A stretch of DNA of 64,000 nucleotides, from assembly GCF_018324685.1 (NCBI RefSeq), contig NZ_AP023354.1, positions 2,418,001-2,482,000 of the forward strand, given 5' to 3'. The number at the start of each line of letters is the position of its first letter. The first letter of the stretch is position 1. A model generated the notes under the pieces. It was not told where the DNA came from and ran no database searches. It was given only the letters and a program-made list of their open reading frames with translations. The translations under genes were made by a program, and so were the position numbers. The DNA is from Actinocatenispora sera (lineage in GTDB: Bacteria > Actinomycetota > Actinomycetes > Mycobacteriales > Micromonosporaceae). Positions 33,965 to 45,998 of the stretch are shown piece after piece.

Positions 33965-35385
33965 CGCGCCGGCTCCGCGTCGCTGGCGCCGGCCCGGGCT
34001 GTGCTCATGATGCTGCCTCCGAGGTGAGTCGGGGATCGGGGATTCTCGGCTGAGCTGCCGAGGTGGTCGGCGATCGCGTCGGCCGCCGCGTTGCCGCTGC
34101 GGACCGCGCCTTCCATCGTGTCCGGCCAGCCGGTGCCGACCCAGGCGCCGGCCAGCGCCAGGCCGGGCAGTGCGGTACGGGTGGCCGGCCGCAGCGCGCG
34201 GGTCCCGGGTGCCTGGCGGAACGTCGCGCGCGGCTCCCGGGTCACGAACGCGTCGGTCAGCTGCGCACCGCGGGCGCCCGGCAGCAGCGCGGCGAGCGCG
34301 TCCCGCTGCTCGGCGATCAGCTCGGCCGCCGGTCGCCGCAGCAGCGCGTCGGCCGCCGACAGCGAGACCGCGAGGTACTGGCCGGAGCGCAGCCCGGACT
34401 CCCGGGTCCGGTCGAACAGCCACTGCACCGGCGAGTCGATCGCCGCGGCGAAGCCGTGTTCGGTGACCGGGCGGTCGTACAGCAGGTGCACGTTGACGAT
34501 CGCGGTGGCGGACAGTTCGGCCCAGCGCTGGGCCGCCTCGACGGCGCCGGCCGGTACCAGCCGGGCGGCGGCCGGGTGCGGCACCGCCAGCACCACCGAC
34601 CGGGCGAGCACCTCACCGTCCGAAGTGGACAGCAGGAATTCGGTGCCGGACCGGACGATCCGCTCCACCTTGCAGCGGGTACGGACGGTGGTGCCGAGCT
34701 CGCCCAGTACCCGTGCCGCCGGGTCGGCGTGCAGCGCGGACAGCCCGACTCGGGGCCGGCCGATGTCGCCCGCGCGCGCCGAGGTCAACAGCCCGGTCCG
34801 GAAGACCCGGGCGGCGAGCGCCAGCGACGCGCCGTCCGGCCCGACGTTCAGCGCGGACACCGCGACGAGCTCCCACAGCCGGCGCACCGTGTCCGGCGAC
34901 TGGTGCTGCGCGGCGAAGAACTCGCCCAGGCTGCGCTCGTCGGACGCCGGCGCGTCCGGGTCGACGAACCGCAGCGCCGCGGCGGCGCGCAGCGCGCGGA
35001 GGCGTTCGGTGACCGTCAGCGGCGCGTACCCGAGCAGCGCCGGCAGCAGGTGCAGCGGCGCCGGCAGCCCGCGGGTACGGCGTAGCCGGTGCACGGGGCG
35101 GCCCGGCGCCAGTACCGGCACGTCGAACCGGTCCTGCAGCTCGACCCGGTCGGCGGTACCGAGCCGGCGCAGCAGCGCCAGGTAGTCGGTGTAGCAGCGC
35201 AGGAACACGTGCTGCCCGGTGTCCACGGTCAGCTCGCCGCGCCGGAACGAGTAGGTGGCGCCGCCGAGCCGCGGCCGGCCCTCCAGCATCGCGACCGTGG
35301 CGCCGGCGTCGGCGAGCCGGATTGCGGCGGCGATGCCGGCAAGGCCACCGCCGACCACCGCGACGTCGTAGCGCTGTGCGGTCAC
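33961..35385 (-). CDS. hpnE: Hydroxysqualene dehydroxylase
   Basis: HpnE is an FAD amine-oxidase-like enzyme that reduces hydroxysqualene to squalene, after HpnC and HpnD. The N-terminal dinucleotide fold is VAVVGGGLAGIAAAIRLADAG with MLEGRPRLGGATYSF, and the C-terminal FAD motif is LALAGAWVGTGWPDTMEGAVRSGNAAADAI. The length of 474 aa includes a short Ser/Ala tail (STARAGASDAEPAR) that is not part of the fold. It starts with GTG at 35385, overlapping the hpnD stop. Confidence 0.9.
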   Translation of the reverse strand: MTAQRYDVAVVGGGLAGIAAAIRLADAGATVAMLEGRPRLGGATYSFRRGELTVDTGQHVFLRCYTDYLALLRRLGTADRVELQDRFDVPVLAPGRPVHRLRRTRGLPAPLHLLPALLGYAPLTVTERLRALRAAAALRFVDPDAPASDERSLGEFFAAQHQSPDTVRRLWELVAVSALNVGPDGASLALAARVFRTGLLTSARAGDIGRPRVGLSALHADPAARVLGELGTTVRTRCKVERIVRSGTEFLLSTSDGEVLARSVVLAVPHPAAARLVPAGAVEAAQRWAELSATAIVNVHLLYDRPVTEHGFAAAIDSPVQWLFDRTRESGLRSGQYLAVSLSAADALLRRPAAELIAEQRDALAALLPGARGAQLTDAFVTREPRATFRQAPGTRALRPATRTALPGLALAGAWVGTGWPDTMEGAVRSGNAAADAIADHLGSSAENPRSPTHLGGSIMSTARAGASDAEPAR

Positions 35386-36389
35386 GACACCCCCGCGGTG
35401 CCGCGCCGCCGGGCGCGGCGCGGCAGCAGCGCGCGGCCGGCGACGAGCGCCTTCTGCCGGCCCGGCAGCGACATCCGCCCGTGCGTGACCGCGAGCGGGT
35501 CGCGCCAGATCCGGCGCAGCAGCGCGTGGTAGATCCCGGCCATCGCGCCGGTGCAGGCCGCGGAGCGGTGGTCGAGCCGGGGCAGTAGCTGCAGGCCGAT
35601 CGTGTACCAGCGGCCGGCCCGCGCCGCTTCGAACCGGATCAGGCCGGCGAGCGCCGCCCGCTCGTCGTCGAAGCCGACCCCGTCGCGCTCGGAGTCGGAG
35701 AGCCGGAGCCGGACCCCGAACCGCTGCAGATCCTGCTTGGGCAGGTAGATCCGGTCGTTGCGGCGATCCTCCAGCACGTCGCGCAGGATGTTCGTCAGCT
35801 GCAACGCGACGCCGAGCACGTCGGCCAGTTCGGCGTCGGTGAGCGAGTCCGCGGTGGCCGGCTCCGGCGCCAGGCCGAGCATCTCCTCGATCGGCAGTGG
35901 CGCGCCGACCGTGACCCGGTGCGACCCGTCCGGCGCCACCGGCGCGTCCGATCCGAGGAAGACGCCGAGCGACAGCCGGCCCACCGAGCCGGCCACCTGG
36001 CGGCAGTAGCCGACCAGGTCGGCCAGCGTGCGGTAGCTGGTGCCGCGCACGTCGGCCTCGCAGCCGTCGATCAGCTCGTCGAAGCAGGACAGCGGGATCG
36101 GGAAGCGGCGGGCCGCGTCGATCAGCGCGTACAGCACGGGATCGTGCGGTTCGGCGTCCGGGTCGGCCAGCAGCTTCAGGTCGGCCCGGACCGCGGCGAG
36201 GCCGGCGAGCCGCTCGTCGACGCTGCCCGTACCGTCGCCGATGTCGTCGATCCGCCGGGCCAGCGCGTACACGGCGGACAGCGCCCGCCGCTGGTCCGGC
36301 GGCAGCAGCCGGATCCCGTACGAGAAGTTCCGGGCCTCGGTGCGGGTGACCTGCTCGCAGTGCTGGTACGCGGCCTCGATGACTGTCAT
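35382..36389 (-). CDS. hpnD: Presqualene diphosphate synthase
   Basis: HpnD condenses two farnesyl diphosphates to presqualene diphosphate. It is a 335-aa trans-isoprenyl squalene/phytoene-synthase-like enzyme with the substrate-binding Asp motifs [13 protein letters not shown] and [20 protein letters not shown], plus [13 protein letters not shown]. It lies between hpnC and hpnE with ATGA-type overlaps on each side. In the HpnCDE route it precedes HpnC. Confidence 0.93.
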   Translation of the reverse strand: MTVIEAAYQHCEQVTRTEARNFSYGIRLLPPDQRRALSAVYALARRIDDIGDGTGSVDERLAGLAAVRADLKLLADPDAEPHDPVLYALIDAARRFPIPLSCFDELIDGCEADVRGTSYRTLADLVGYCRQVAGSVGRLSLGVFLGSDAPVAPDGSHRVTVGAPLPIEEMLGLAPEPATADSLTDAELADVLGVALQLTNILRDVLEDRRNDRIYLPKQDLQRFGVRLRLSDSERDGVGFDDERAALAGLIRFEAARAGRWYTIGLQLLPRLDHRSAACTGAMAGIYHALLRRIWRDPLAVTHGRMSLPGRQKALVAGRALLPRRARRRGTAGVS

Positions 36390-37267
36390 GCACGCCTCCC
36401 GAACGTGATGCGCAGCAGCGCACCCACCACCATTGCCTTGCTCGCCTTCGGCGGGCCGGGCAGCGGGTCGTACCCGCTGCGGGCGAGCGCGGCGAGCGCG
36501 GCCCGGCCGCCCGCCGCGTAGCCGCTGACCGCGAGCCGGGCGAACCCGTGCAGCGAGCCCAGCAGCGGTTCGCCGGCGGCCAACCAGGCCGCGGCCCGCT
36601 CCGCCTCGTACGCCACCAGGTCGCGCAGCGCGGTGTTCGCCCGCGGCGCGGCCAGATCCGCCTCGCTGACGCCGAACCGGTCCAGGTCCTCCTGCGGCAG
36701 GTACACCCGGCCGGCGCGGTGGTCCTCGGCGATGTCCTGCAGGTGCTCGACGATCTGCAGCGCGGTGCAGATCCGGTCGGACAGCGCGACCCGGGTCGCG
36801 GTGTGCCGGCCGAACACGTGCAGCACCAGCTCGCCGACCGGGTTCGCGGACAGGGTGCAGTAGTCGGCCAGCTGGTCGAACGTGGCGTACCGGGCGACCA
36901 CCTGATCGACCCGGTTCGCCTCGATCAGCCGCACCAGCACGTCGGCCGGGATCCCGCACGCCTCGATCGTCGGCGCCAGGTCGCGCAGCACCCGCTCGCT
37001 CGCCGGCCGGCCAGCGTACAGCCCGCGCAGTTCCTGCTCCACCTCGTCGAGCCGGGCGATCCGGTCCCCGACGTACTCGTCGCCGATGTCGTCGACCATC
37101 CGGGCGTACCCGTAGATCGCGAGCAGGTGCCGCCGCGGCGCCGCGGGCAGCACCCGCAGCGCCACCGGGAAGTTCTCCGCCCCGGCCTGGGTGGTCGGAT
37201 CCGCCGTCACCGCGAGCCGTTCGGGCCCGGTGCCGTCCGAGATGTCGTCGGGGTGCGCAGTGGTCAT
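36386..37267 (-). CDS. hpnC: Hydroxysqualene synthase
   Basis: HpnC converts presqualene diphosphate to hydroxysqualene. The 293-aa protein has squalene-synthase-family motifs: [31 protein letters not shown] and the second, altered motif [23 protein letters not shown]. It starts with ATG 12 bases after the dxs stop and overlaps hpnD by 4 bases. Confidence 0.92.
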   Translation of the reverse strand: MTTAHPDDISDGTGPERLAVTADPTTQAGAENFPVALRVLPAAPRRHLLAIYGYARMVDDIGDEYVGDRIARLDEVEQELRGLYAGRPASERVLRDLAPTIEACGIPADVLVRLIEANRVDQVVARYATFDQLADYCTLSANPVGELVLHVFGRHTATRVALSDRICTALQIVEHLQDIAEDHRAGRVYLPQEDLDRFGVSEADLAAPRANTALRDLVAYEAERAAAWLAAGEPLLGSLHGFARLAVSGYAAGGRAALAALARSGYDPLPGPPKASKAMVVGALLRITFGRRA

Positions 37268-37279
37268 GAAGTCAACCGA

Positions 37280-39103
37280 TCAGGCAGTCGTCGCGGTGGG
37301 AATGCGGCCGAGGGAGTCGAGCGTGGCGGCGGCGATGCCGGCCGCGTCCAACCCGTACCGGGAGAGCAGGCTGCCGCGGCCGGCGTGCGGCAGGAACTCG
37401 CGTGGCAGACCGAGCACGCGCACCGGCACCTCGACCCCGGCGTCGGCGAGCAGCGCCGCGATCGCCGCGCCGGCGCCGCCCTCGCGTACCCCGTCCTCGA
37501 CGGTGACGACCAGCCGGTGCTCGGCGGCCAGCTCGGCCAGTACCGGCGGGGCGGGGTGGACCCAGCGCGGATCGACCACGGTGACCCGGTGGCCGAGCGC
37601 GGCCAGTTCGTCCGCGGCGGCGAGCGCGGCACCGGCCAGTACCCCGACCGAGACGAGCAGGATGTCCGGCCGCTCCGGCCGGCGCAGCAGGTCGACCCCG
37701 CCGGCCCGGTGCAGGGCCGGGATGTCGTCGGACAGCGACGCCTTCGGGAACCGCAGCACGGTCGGCCCGTCGGCGACGTCGACCGCCTCGCGCAACTCCT
37801 CGCGCAGCGTCCCGGCGTCGCGCGGCGCGGCGAGCCGCAGCCCCGGTACGACACCGAGCGCGGCCATGTCCCACATGCCGTGGTGGCTCGGCCCGTCCGG
37901 CCCGGTCACCCCGGCCCGGTCCAGCACGAACGTGACCGGCAGCCGGTGCAGCCCGACGTCCGTCATCACCTGGTCGAACGCCCGGTTGAGAAACGTCGCG
38001 TAGATCGCGACGACCGGGTGCTTGCCGCCCATCGCCAGTCCCGCCGCCGAGGTCACCGCGTGCTGCTCGGCGATGCCCACGTCGTAGGCCCGGTCCGGGA
38101 ACTTCACCGCGAACGGGTACAGCCCGGTCGGCCGGACCATCGCCGCCGACACCGCCACCACGTCCGCCCGTTCCGAGCCGAGCGCGACCAGCTCGTCGGA
38201 GAACGCGTGCGTCCAGGTGCGCTCCGACTTCACCGGGGTACCGGTCGCCGGGTCGACCACGCCGATCGAGTGCAGCCGGTCCGCGTCGTCGGTCTCCGCC
38301 GGCCCGTACCCGAGGCCCTTGCGGGTCAGGCAGTGCACCACCACCGGCCGGCCGTACTCCCGGGCCGCCGCGAACGCGCGCTCCAGCGCCGCGATGTCGT
38401 GCCCGTCGACCGGCCCGAGATAGCCGAGCCCGAGCCCGCCGAACAGTTCGCTCGGCGTCGGCGGCGCCGGTCGCTCGTGGCCGCCCTCCAGCAGGGCCAG
38501 CACGTCGCCGTACCCGCTGCGCCGGCGGGAGGCGGCGAGCTGGCCGGCGAGCCCGCCGACCGTCGGCTCGTACGAGCGGCCGTTGTCGTTGAGCACCACG
38601 ACCACCGGCCGGTCGCAGCCACCCAGGTTGTTCAGCGCCTCCCAGGCCAGCCCACCGGTCAGCGCGCCGTCCCCGATCACCGCGACGACCCGGCGGTCCG
38701 AGCCGTCCAGCGCGAACGCCTTGGCCAGACCGTCGGCGTAGGACAGCGCGGTGGACGCGTGCGAGTTCTCCACCAGGTCGTGTACCGACTCGGCCCGGCT
38801 GGGATAGCCGGACAGGCCGCCCTCCTGGCGCAGCCCGGCGAAACCGGCCCGACGGCCGGTGAGCAGCTTGTGCACGTACGACTGGTGGCCGGTGTCGAAC
38901 ACCAGCCGGTCGAACGGGGAACCGAACACCCGGTGCAGCGCGATGGTCAGCTCGACCACGCCGAGGTTCGGCCCCAGATGTCCGCCGGTATGGCACACCG
39001 CGCGGATCAGGAATTCCCGGATCTCGCCGGCCAGCTCGGTGAGCTGAGCGGCAGCGAGCCGGCGGAGGTCCGCCGGCTCGGTGATCGACTCGAGCAGAGC
39101 CAT
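37280..39103 (-). CDS. dxs: 1-deoxy-D-xylulose-5-phosphate synthase
   Basis: Dxs starts the MEP isoprenoid pathway from pyruvate and glyceraldehyde-3-phosphate, with thiamine diphosphate. The length of 607 aa is standard. Motifs are [29 protein letters not shown] (catalytic His), the ThDP motif [18 protein letters not shown] and [12 protein letters not shown] (catalytic Glu). As first gene of the hopanoid operon it boosts precursor supply; actinomycetes often keep an extra dxs here. ATG at 39103; the frame is open further upstream but only this start fits the family. Confidence 0.93.
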   Translation of the reverse strand: MALLESITEPADLRRLAAAQLTELAGEIREFLIRAVCHTGGHLGPNLGVVELTIALHRVFGSPFDRLVFDTGHQSYVHKLLTGRRAGFAGLRQEGGLSGYPSRAESVHDLVENSHASTALSYADGLAKAFALDGSDRRVVAVIGDGALTGGLAWEALNNLGGCDRPVVVVLNDNGRSYEPTVGGLAGQLAASRRRSGYGDVLALLEGGHERPAPPTPSELFGGLGLGYLGPVDGHDIAALERAFAAAREYGRPVVVHCLTRKGLGYGPAETDDADRLHSIGVVDPATGTPVKSERTWTHAFSDELVALGSERADVVAVSAAMVRPTGLYPFAVKFPDRAYDVGIAEQHAVTSAAGLAMGGKHPVVAIYATFLNRAFDQVMTDVGLHRLPVTFVLDRAGVTGPDGPSHHGMWDMAALGVVPGLRLAAPRDAGTLREELREAVDVADGPTVLRFPKASLSDDIPALHRAGGVDLLRRPERPDILLVSVGVLAGAALAAADELAALGHRVTVVDPRWVHPAPPVLAELAAEHRLVVTVEDGVREGGAGAAIAALLADAGVEVPVRVLGLPREFLPHAGRGSLLSRYGLDAAGIAAATLDSLGRIPTATTA

Positions 39104-39301
39104 CGCTGCCTCCGCGGGTTCGGCGCCTGGGTGGTGTGCACGTGTCTCACCGTCAGATGTACCCGCGCCGGCCGCCAATATCATCGATCTTGCGAATTCC
39201 TCGACCCGGCGGAGATTTCCGCCCGGCCGGCCCGCCCGCCCGACGGTCTGCACCCGAACGTCCGGGTGGCACCATGGAGACGTGGGGCGCACGGAGGGGC
39301 C

Positions 39302-39601
39302 ATGAGTAGCGAGAGCCAGACCGCGACGCTGCCGGTCGAGGAGACCGAGGTCGCCGAGCGGCCGGACGCCGACCGGCCGTGGGTCACCGTCGTCTGGGAC
39401 GACCCGGTCAACATGATGACGTACGTGACCTGGGTGTTCGTCAAGCTGTTCGGCTATCCGAAGCCGAAGGCGGAGAAGCTGATGCTCGACGTGCACACCA
39501 AGGGTCGCGCCGCGGTGTCCACCGGCGCCCGGGAGCGGATGGAGTTCGACGCGCGCCGGCTCCACTCGTACGGCCTGTGGGCGACCGTCGAACAGCAATG
39601 A
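39302..39601 (+). CDS. clpS: ATP-dependent Clp protease adaptor ClpS
   Basis: ClpS delivers N-degron substrates to the ClpAP/ClpCP protease. The 99-aa protein shows the family core [52 protein letters not shown], with the Asn/Asp and Met residues of the N-end pocket and the His of LDVHTKG. The first about 25 residues are acidic and flexible. It is divergent from the hopanoid operon and overlaps the next gene by 4 bases. Confidence 0.94.
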   Translation: MSSESQTATLPVEETEVAERPDADRPWVTVVWDDPVNMMTYVTWVFVKLFGYPKPKAEKLMLDVHTKGRAAVSTGARERMEFDARRLHSYGLWATVEQQ

Positions 39602-40125
39602 CCGAGCAGCCCGGGGAGTTCACCCTGTTTGTCCGTGACGGCGACCAGCTGGTCGGTTCGTTCGCGCCCGAGTACGCGACGGTGCTGCGCGAGCTGGTCC
39701 GGCAGAGCAGCGACGTGCTCGACCACCCGGTCGACCGCACCGACCCGGGGCTGGCCCGGCTGTTCCCCGACGTGTACCCCGACTCGCCGGGCGACTCGGC
39801 GGAGCTGCGCCGGCTCACCGAGAGCGAGCTGCGCAGCGACAAGCTCTCCGCGGCCCGGCTGATCCTGGACACGCTGCCGGCCGACGGCGGCGAGGTACGG
39901 CTCGACGACGAGGCGGCGAGCGTCTGGCTGCGCGGTCTCAACGACATCCGGTTGCTGCTCGGCAGCCGGCTGGAGGTGGAGGCCGACACCGACCTCGCCG
40001 AGGAGTTGGACGGCGAGATCCGCCGCGACCCGTCCTCGCCGCGGGCCGCCCAGCTGCTCGCCTACGTGGTCGCCGGCGAGGTGCAGGACGCCCTGCTCGT
40101 CGCCCTCACCGGCTGGCGGTACTGA
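39598..40125 (+). CDS. DUF2017 protein
   Basis: This 175-aa protein is always found beside clpS in actinobacteria (Rv1332 position). Typical parts are [47 protein letters not shown] and [16 protein letters not shown]. It begins inside the clpS stop (ATGA), so its synthesis is coupled to ClpS. A link to Clp-dependent proteolysis is inferred from the context only. Confidence 0.88.
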   Translation: MTEQPGEFTLFVRDGDQLVGSFAPEYATVLRELVRQSSDVLDHPVDRTDPGLARLFPDVYPDSPGDSAELRRLTESELRSDKLSAARLILDTLPADGGEVRLDDEAASVWLRGLNDIRLLLGSRLEVEADTDLAEELDGEIRRDPSSPRAAQLLAYVVAGEVQDALLVALTGWRY

Positions 40126-40230
40126 GAACGCCGGGTCGGTGCCGCTGCGCGTCCGGTGCGTCCCGGTTTGGCGCCCCCTGGTGAGACGTGCCACTCCCGG
40201 TGTCGGTCGAATGCCGGCTAGGCTGGAGGC

Positions 40231-40728
40231 GTGCTGAGGCTGGGCCGCTCCGTTCGGGACGCGATCGTCGAGCACGCCCGCCGGGACCACCCGGACGAGG
40301 CGTGCGGCATCGTGGCCGGTCCGGCCGGCTCCGACGACGCCGTTCGCTTCGTCCCCATGCTCAACGCCGAGCGGTCCATGACCGGCTACCGGTTCGAGGG
40401 CGACGAGTGGCGGCGGGTCTACCTGGAGCTGGACGACCGGGACGAGGAGCCCGTCGTCATCTACCACTCGCACACGGCCACCGAGGCGTTCCCGTCGCGT
40501 ACCGACGTCAACCGCGCCGCGGAGTACGCGACGATGCTGCCCGACCCGCACTACGTGCTGGTCAGCACGCGGGAGCCGGACTCGGTCGAGTTCCGCTCGT
40601 TCCGGATCGTCGACGGTGTGGTCACCGAGGAGCCGGTCGAGGTCGTCGACGACGCCGACCCGGTCCAGTCGTACAAGTTCGGGCACACCCCGACGTCGGT
40701 CGTCTACGACTGTTCCGCAGACGCCTGA
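40231..40728 (+). CDS. mec: CysO-cysteine peptidase, JAMM family M67
   Basis: Mec (Mec+) is a zinc metalloprotease that releases cysteine from the C-terminus of the sulfur carrier CysO. The 165-aa protein has the JAMM motif as Glu in the N-terminal HPDEACGIVAG context, then YHSHTATEAFPSRTDVNRA (HxH-x7-S-x2-D). It starts with GTG at 40231. The next genes are cysO and cysM, giving the known three-gene cysteine route. Its presence matters because the CysO here has a masked C-terminus. Confidence 0.93.
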   Translation: MLRLGRSVRDAIVEHARRDHPDEACGIVAGPAGSDDAVRFVPMLNAERSMTGYRFEGDEWRRVYLELDDRDEEPVVIYHSHTATEAFPSRTDVNRAAEYATMLPDPHYVLVSTREPDSVEFRSFRIVDGVVTEEPVEVVDDADPVQSYKFGHTPTSVVYDCSADA

Positions 40729-40801
40729 GCGGCGTCGCGCCACTCGTCACGGTTTCGCCCTTCTTCAGTTTTGTCGTCCTGCCCACGCAAGGAGTGCCCC
40801 C

Positions 40802-42042
<1,241 letters not shown>

Positions 42043-42051
42043 CGCGCGAGT

Positions 42052-42079
42052 CCCGGCGCCGGGCGTTGCCGGCGCCGGG
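42052..42079. terminator. Convergent terminator cysM / membrane protein
   Basis: CCCGGCGCCGG (42052-42062) pairs perfectly with 42069-42079 around a 6-base loop, between two converging genes. Confidence 0.75.
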
Positions 42080-42085
42080 GACCGA

Positions 42086-42895
42086 TCAGGACGCGGACGC
42101 GGTGAGGACGTAGCCGACGACCAGCGTCACGGTGCTGCCGCCGAGCAGCGCCCAGGGCACCAGCCGCCGCTCCGCCAGCGGGAACGCCGCCGCGGCGAGC
42201 GCCAGCCCGAAGACCCCGACGACCACGATCGTCGGTTCGTACCAGCTGGGGGTCACCCCGCTGAGGATCGCGATCAGGCCCCAGGTTCCGCAGACGAGGC
42301 CGCCCAGGCAGAGCAGCACCGCCCACACCGCGGCGAGCCCGAGGGCCCGCATCCGGGGCGACCCGGTCCGCTTGGCGAGCAACGGCTGCGACTGCGGCTG
42401 CGCCGGTTGACCCATCAACCCGAGCACCGCGTCGCGCCGCGGCACGCCGGGCGCATGATCGGCCGCCACCGGGATGCTCTGCGTCGTACCGATCCCGGCG
42501 CCCGGCGCGACCATGACCGGCGTGGCGCCGCGCGGTGCGGCGTTGCCCGGCATCACCCCGGCGTTGCCCGGCATCGGCCTGGTGTTGCCCGGCATCGGCC
42601 CGGTGTTGCCCGGCATCGGCCCAGCGCTGGTCGGTGGCAGCACCGGCCCCGCACCGTGGGGTGCGGGGGGCGTGGCGGATCCGGTCATGGTCGGGTCCGG
42701 CGCGGAGCCGGGACCGGGGCCGCTGACTGGACCGGGCCCGGGAACGGGGCCGGGACCGGCGGGCGGCGCGGCGGGTTCCTGCGGCCACACCGGCATCGGG
42801 CCGGTCGGCGGCGGGGGTGGCGTACCGCCGGCGGATGCCGCGGGCCGCTGGTCGCCGCTGCCGGCGCTGTCGCTGCTTGTTGGCTGCGAAGTCAC
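42086..42895 (-). CDS. Proline-rich protein with C-terminal membrane helices
   Basis: This 269-aa protein begins with a long, probably disordered Pro/Gly/Ala region (residues 1-170) that includes four imperfect copies of a PMPGN motif (PMPGNTGPMPGNTRPMPGNA). It ends with three to four membrane helices (about 175-265: MRALGLAAVWAVLLCLGGLVCG, IVVVGVFGLALAAAAFPLA, WALLGGSTVTLVVGYVLTA). A GTG at 42895 is the most likely start. A rhomboid protease gene occupies this position in mycobacteria; this protein lacks any rhomboid motif. The function is unknown. Confidence 0.6.
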   Translation of the reverse strand: MTSQPTSSDSAGSGDQRPAASAGGTPPPPPTGPMPVWPQEPAAPPAGPGPVPGPGPVSGPGPGSAPDPTMTGSATPPAPHGAGPVLPPTSAGPMPGNTGPMPGNTRPMPGNAGVMPGNAAPRGATPVMVAPGAGIGTTQSIPVAADHAPGVPRRDAVLGLMGQPAQPQSQPLLAKRTGSPRMRALGLAAVWAVLLCLGGLVCGTWGLIAILSGVTPSWYEPTIVVVGVFGLALAAAAFPLAERRLVPWALLGGSTVTLVVGYVLTASAS

Positions 42896-43200
42896 GCGTC
42901 CGATTCTTCCGTATGTCGGTCGGCGCCGGGCCCGGCCGCGCGAAGCGCGCCACCGGTACGGTGCCGTGGCGGGTGCCGTGGCCCAGCATGTCAGGTCCGG
43001 TGGACGGGACGTGCGTGAGGTGCCGCCCAAATCGCGCCGTCACCAGTCTTCCGTCGTGTGGAAGCTCGGTCTTTCTGGTAGGGAGGAAGCGCGTCACGTC
43101 CGAGCGGCCGTCCTCTCGGCGATGGCTTGTCTCCGTCGGTCGGGGCAAGCGCGACTTCGAGTAGGTGGATGATCTCGGAGTTGAGGGAACGCCGGTCGGT

Positions 43201-43375
43201 GCGGGCTTCGTCGATGGACTGCGCGACGTGCGGAGCGAGAACCAGGCACGCACTTCCTCTTTCTGAACGTACCTACACCTGCACGGTGTGCGGAGTGTCG
43301 TCCCCAAGGGACAAGAACTCTGCGCGCGTGATGTTGGTCCGGGCTGGTCTCGACCCGGCTGGCGCCGAGGCCTAA
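43201..43375 (+). pseudogene. TnpB (IS200/IS605 family) C-terminal relic
   Basis: Only the C-terminal zinc ribbon and tail of a TnpB protein remain: CATCGARTRHALPLSERTYTC, then TVCGVSSPRDKNSARVMLVRAGLDPAGAEA, with the four Cys of the ribbon and the RDxNxAR block. The RuvC and N-terminal domains are absent and no tnpA is nearby. It is a truncated transposon end left in the cysM-murI interval and cannot be active. Confidence 0.75.
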
Positions 43376-43450
43376 CACCTGCGGGGCCGCTGCTCCCGCA
43401 GGCAGCTGAACCAGAAATCCCCTCTCCTCACGGAGGGGAGGACTCAACGG
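43376..43450 (+). mobile_element. Right end of an IS200/IS605-type element
   Basis: The tnpB relic is followed by a stretch typical of the 3' end of such elements: CAGCTGAACCAGAAATCCCC and a hairpin CCCCTC-TCCTCACG-GAGGGG at 43419-43438, then AGGACTCAA. In intact elements this region is the transposon right end and also encodes the 3' part of the omega guide RNA. The left end is missing. Confidence 0.6.
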
Positions 43451-43519
43451 AGTGTCACGTTCGCGACATTCAGCTGCGCTGGACGGCCCGGTGTGGCGTG
43501 GGCGGTTAGGCTCACGCCC

Positions 43520-44347
43520 GTGACCGACGCGCCCATCGGCATCTTCGACTCCGGTGTCGGCGGCCTCACGGTGGCCCGCGCGATCCTCGACCAGCTGCCC
43601 TCGGAACAGCTGCTCTACGTCGGGGACACCGCGCACGCGCCGTACGGGCCGCGCCCGATCGCCGAGGTCCGGCGCTATGCCCTGGACGTGCTGGACCACC
43701 TGGTCGAGCAGGGCGTGAAGATGCTCGTCATCGCCTGCAACGCGGGCTCGTCGGCGTGCCTGCACGACGCCCGGGAGCGCTACCGGGTGCCGGTGGTGGA
43801 GGTGATCCGGCCCGCGGTGCGGCGTGCGGTGGCCGCCACCCGCAACGGCCGGATCGGCGTGATCGCCACCGCGATGACCGTCACGTCCGGCGCGTACGAG
43901 GATGCCTTCTCGGCGGCGCCCGGCGTTTCGGTGCACAGCGTCGCCTGCCCGCAGTTCGTCCCGTTCGTGGAGCGGGGGATCACCACCGGCCGGCAACTGC
44001 TCGGCGTGGCCCAGTCGTACCTGGAACCGCTGCAACGTGCCGACGTCGACACCCTGGTGCTCGGCTGTACCCACTACCCGCTGCTCGCTGGCCTGCTCGG
44101 GCTGGTGGTGGGCGACGGCGTGACACTCGTCTCCAGCGCCGATGAGACGGCCAAGGACGTGTACCGCGTTCTTACTCAGGGAGACCTGCTGCGTGCCGAG
44201 GGTGCGGACGCGCCGCGGCACCGGTTCCTCTCCACCGGCGACCCGGACCGGTTCGAGGCGCTGGCCCGACGGTTCCTCGGGCTGTCCGCGGCGACGGCCG
44301 AGTCGGTGGACGGGACGGCGTTCGGCGGTGTCTCGCTGGCGTCCTGA
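43520..44347 (+). CDS. murI: Glutamate racemase
   Basis: MurI supplies D-glutamate for peptidoglycan. The 275-aa cofactor-independent racemase has [17 protein letters not shown], the two catalytic Cys regions [21 protein letters not shown] and [13 protein letters not shown], and [12 protein letters not shown]. In most relatives the first Cys is followed by NTAS/NSAS; here the loop reads NAGS. GTG at 43520 is preferred over an ATG at 43493 outside the conserved region. Confidence 0.93.
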   Translation: MTDAPIGIFDSGVGGLTVARAILDQLPSEQLLYVGDTAHAPYGPRPIAEVRRYALDVLDHLVEQGVKMLVIACNAGSSACLHDARERYRVPVVEVIRPAVRRAVAATRNGRIGVIATAMTVTSGAYEDAFSAAPGVSVHSVACPQFVPFVERGITTGRQLLGVAQSYLEPLQRADVDTLVLGCTHYPLLAGLLGLVVGDGVTLVSSADETAKDVYRVLTQGDLLRAEGADAPRHRFLSTGDPDRFEALARRFLGLSAATAESVDGTAFGGVSLAS

Positions 44348-44490
44348 CGGGCGGCAGCACCGGTGCGGGGCACCGGACAACCTCGGCGCCGGCGGGTGTC
44401 CGTACACAGGATCGAGGCGCCAGGTCGCGCGGTGGGTGTGGTCCCCGCGGCGGCGCGGACACAGACAGGCAACGCAAGGGGTAGAGCAAC

Positions 44491-45237
44491 GTGAGACTGA
44501 CCATCGTCGGCTGTGCCGGCAGCTTTCCGGGTCCGGAGGCGCCGTGTTCTGCCTACCTGGTCGAGGCCGAGGGGTTCCGGTTGCTGGTCGATTTCGGCAC
44601 CGGCTCGCTGGGGACGCTGCAGCGCTACGTCGACCCGTACTCGATCGACGCGATCTTCCTGAGCCACCTGCACGGCGACCACATGTTCGACGCGTCCTCC
44701 TACGTGGTGGCCCGGCGGTACGGGCCGGGTGGGCCCTATCCGCAGCTGCCGGTGTACGGCCCGGCCGGTACCGAGCAGCGGCTGTCGGAGGTCTACGACG
44801 GCGGCGACGAGCCGCTCGGCGACGTGTACCGGTTCGTCACGCTCACCCCGGGCACCGGCACCATCGGCCCCTTCGAGCTCACCGTGGACCGGATGAACCA
44901 CCCGGTGGAGACGTTCGGTGCGCGCATCGAGCACGGCGGGCGGACCCTCGCGTACTCCGCCGACACCGCGTCGTGCGACCAGCTGACGAAGCTCGCCGAC
45001 GGCGCCGAGACCTTCCTGTGCGAGGCGAGCTACGTGGAGACCCGGCAGAACCCGCCGGACCTGCACCTGACCGGCCGGGAGGCCGGCGGGTTCGCGCGCC
45101 GCGCCGACGTCGGCCGGCTGCTGCTGACCCACCTGGTACCGGCGTGGCACTCCGAGGCGCAGACCCTCGACGAGGTGGCGGGGGAGTACGACGGGCCGAC
45201 CGAGGTGGTCCGGCCGGGCGCGTCGTACCAGGTCTGA
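44491..45237 (+). CDS. MBL-fold metallohydrolase (cNMP phosphodiesterase-like)
   Basis: This 248-aa metallo-beta-lactamase-fold protein corresponds to Rv1339, reported as an atypical cAMP phosphodiesterase. The metal motif is [12 protein letters not shown] (HxHxDH), with a later His in [11 protein letters not shown] and the Asp in [11 protein letters not shown], and the terminal [12 protein letters not shown] start at 44491. The murI-MBL-rph-rdgB order is conserved in actinobacteria. The assignment to cAMP is by analogy. Confidence 0.88.
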   Translation: MRLTIVGCAGSFPGPEAPCSAYLVEAEGFRLLVDFGTGSLGTLQRYVDPYSIDAIFLSHLHGDHMFDASSYVVARRYGPGGPYPQLPVYGPAGTEQRLSEVYDGGDEPLGDVYRFVTLTPGTGTIGPFELTVDRMNHPVETFGARIEHGGRTLAYSADTASCDQLTKLADGAETFLCEASYVETRQNPPDLHLTGREAGGFARRADVGRLLLTHLVPAWHSEAQTLDEVAGEYDGPTEVVRPGASYQV

Positions 45238-45269
45238 GCCTGTCGGTCCCCGTCGGTAGGGTGTGGCGC

Positions 45270-45994
<725 letters not shown>

Positions 45995-45998
<4 letters not shown>

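Noticed and set aside
42407-43018. Plus-strand frames opposite the Pro-rich membrane protein
   Set aside because: Their products mirror the repetitive antisense sequence, with no domain or start signal. The minus-strand frame has membrane helices and a better start.
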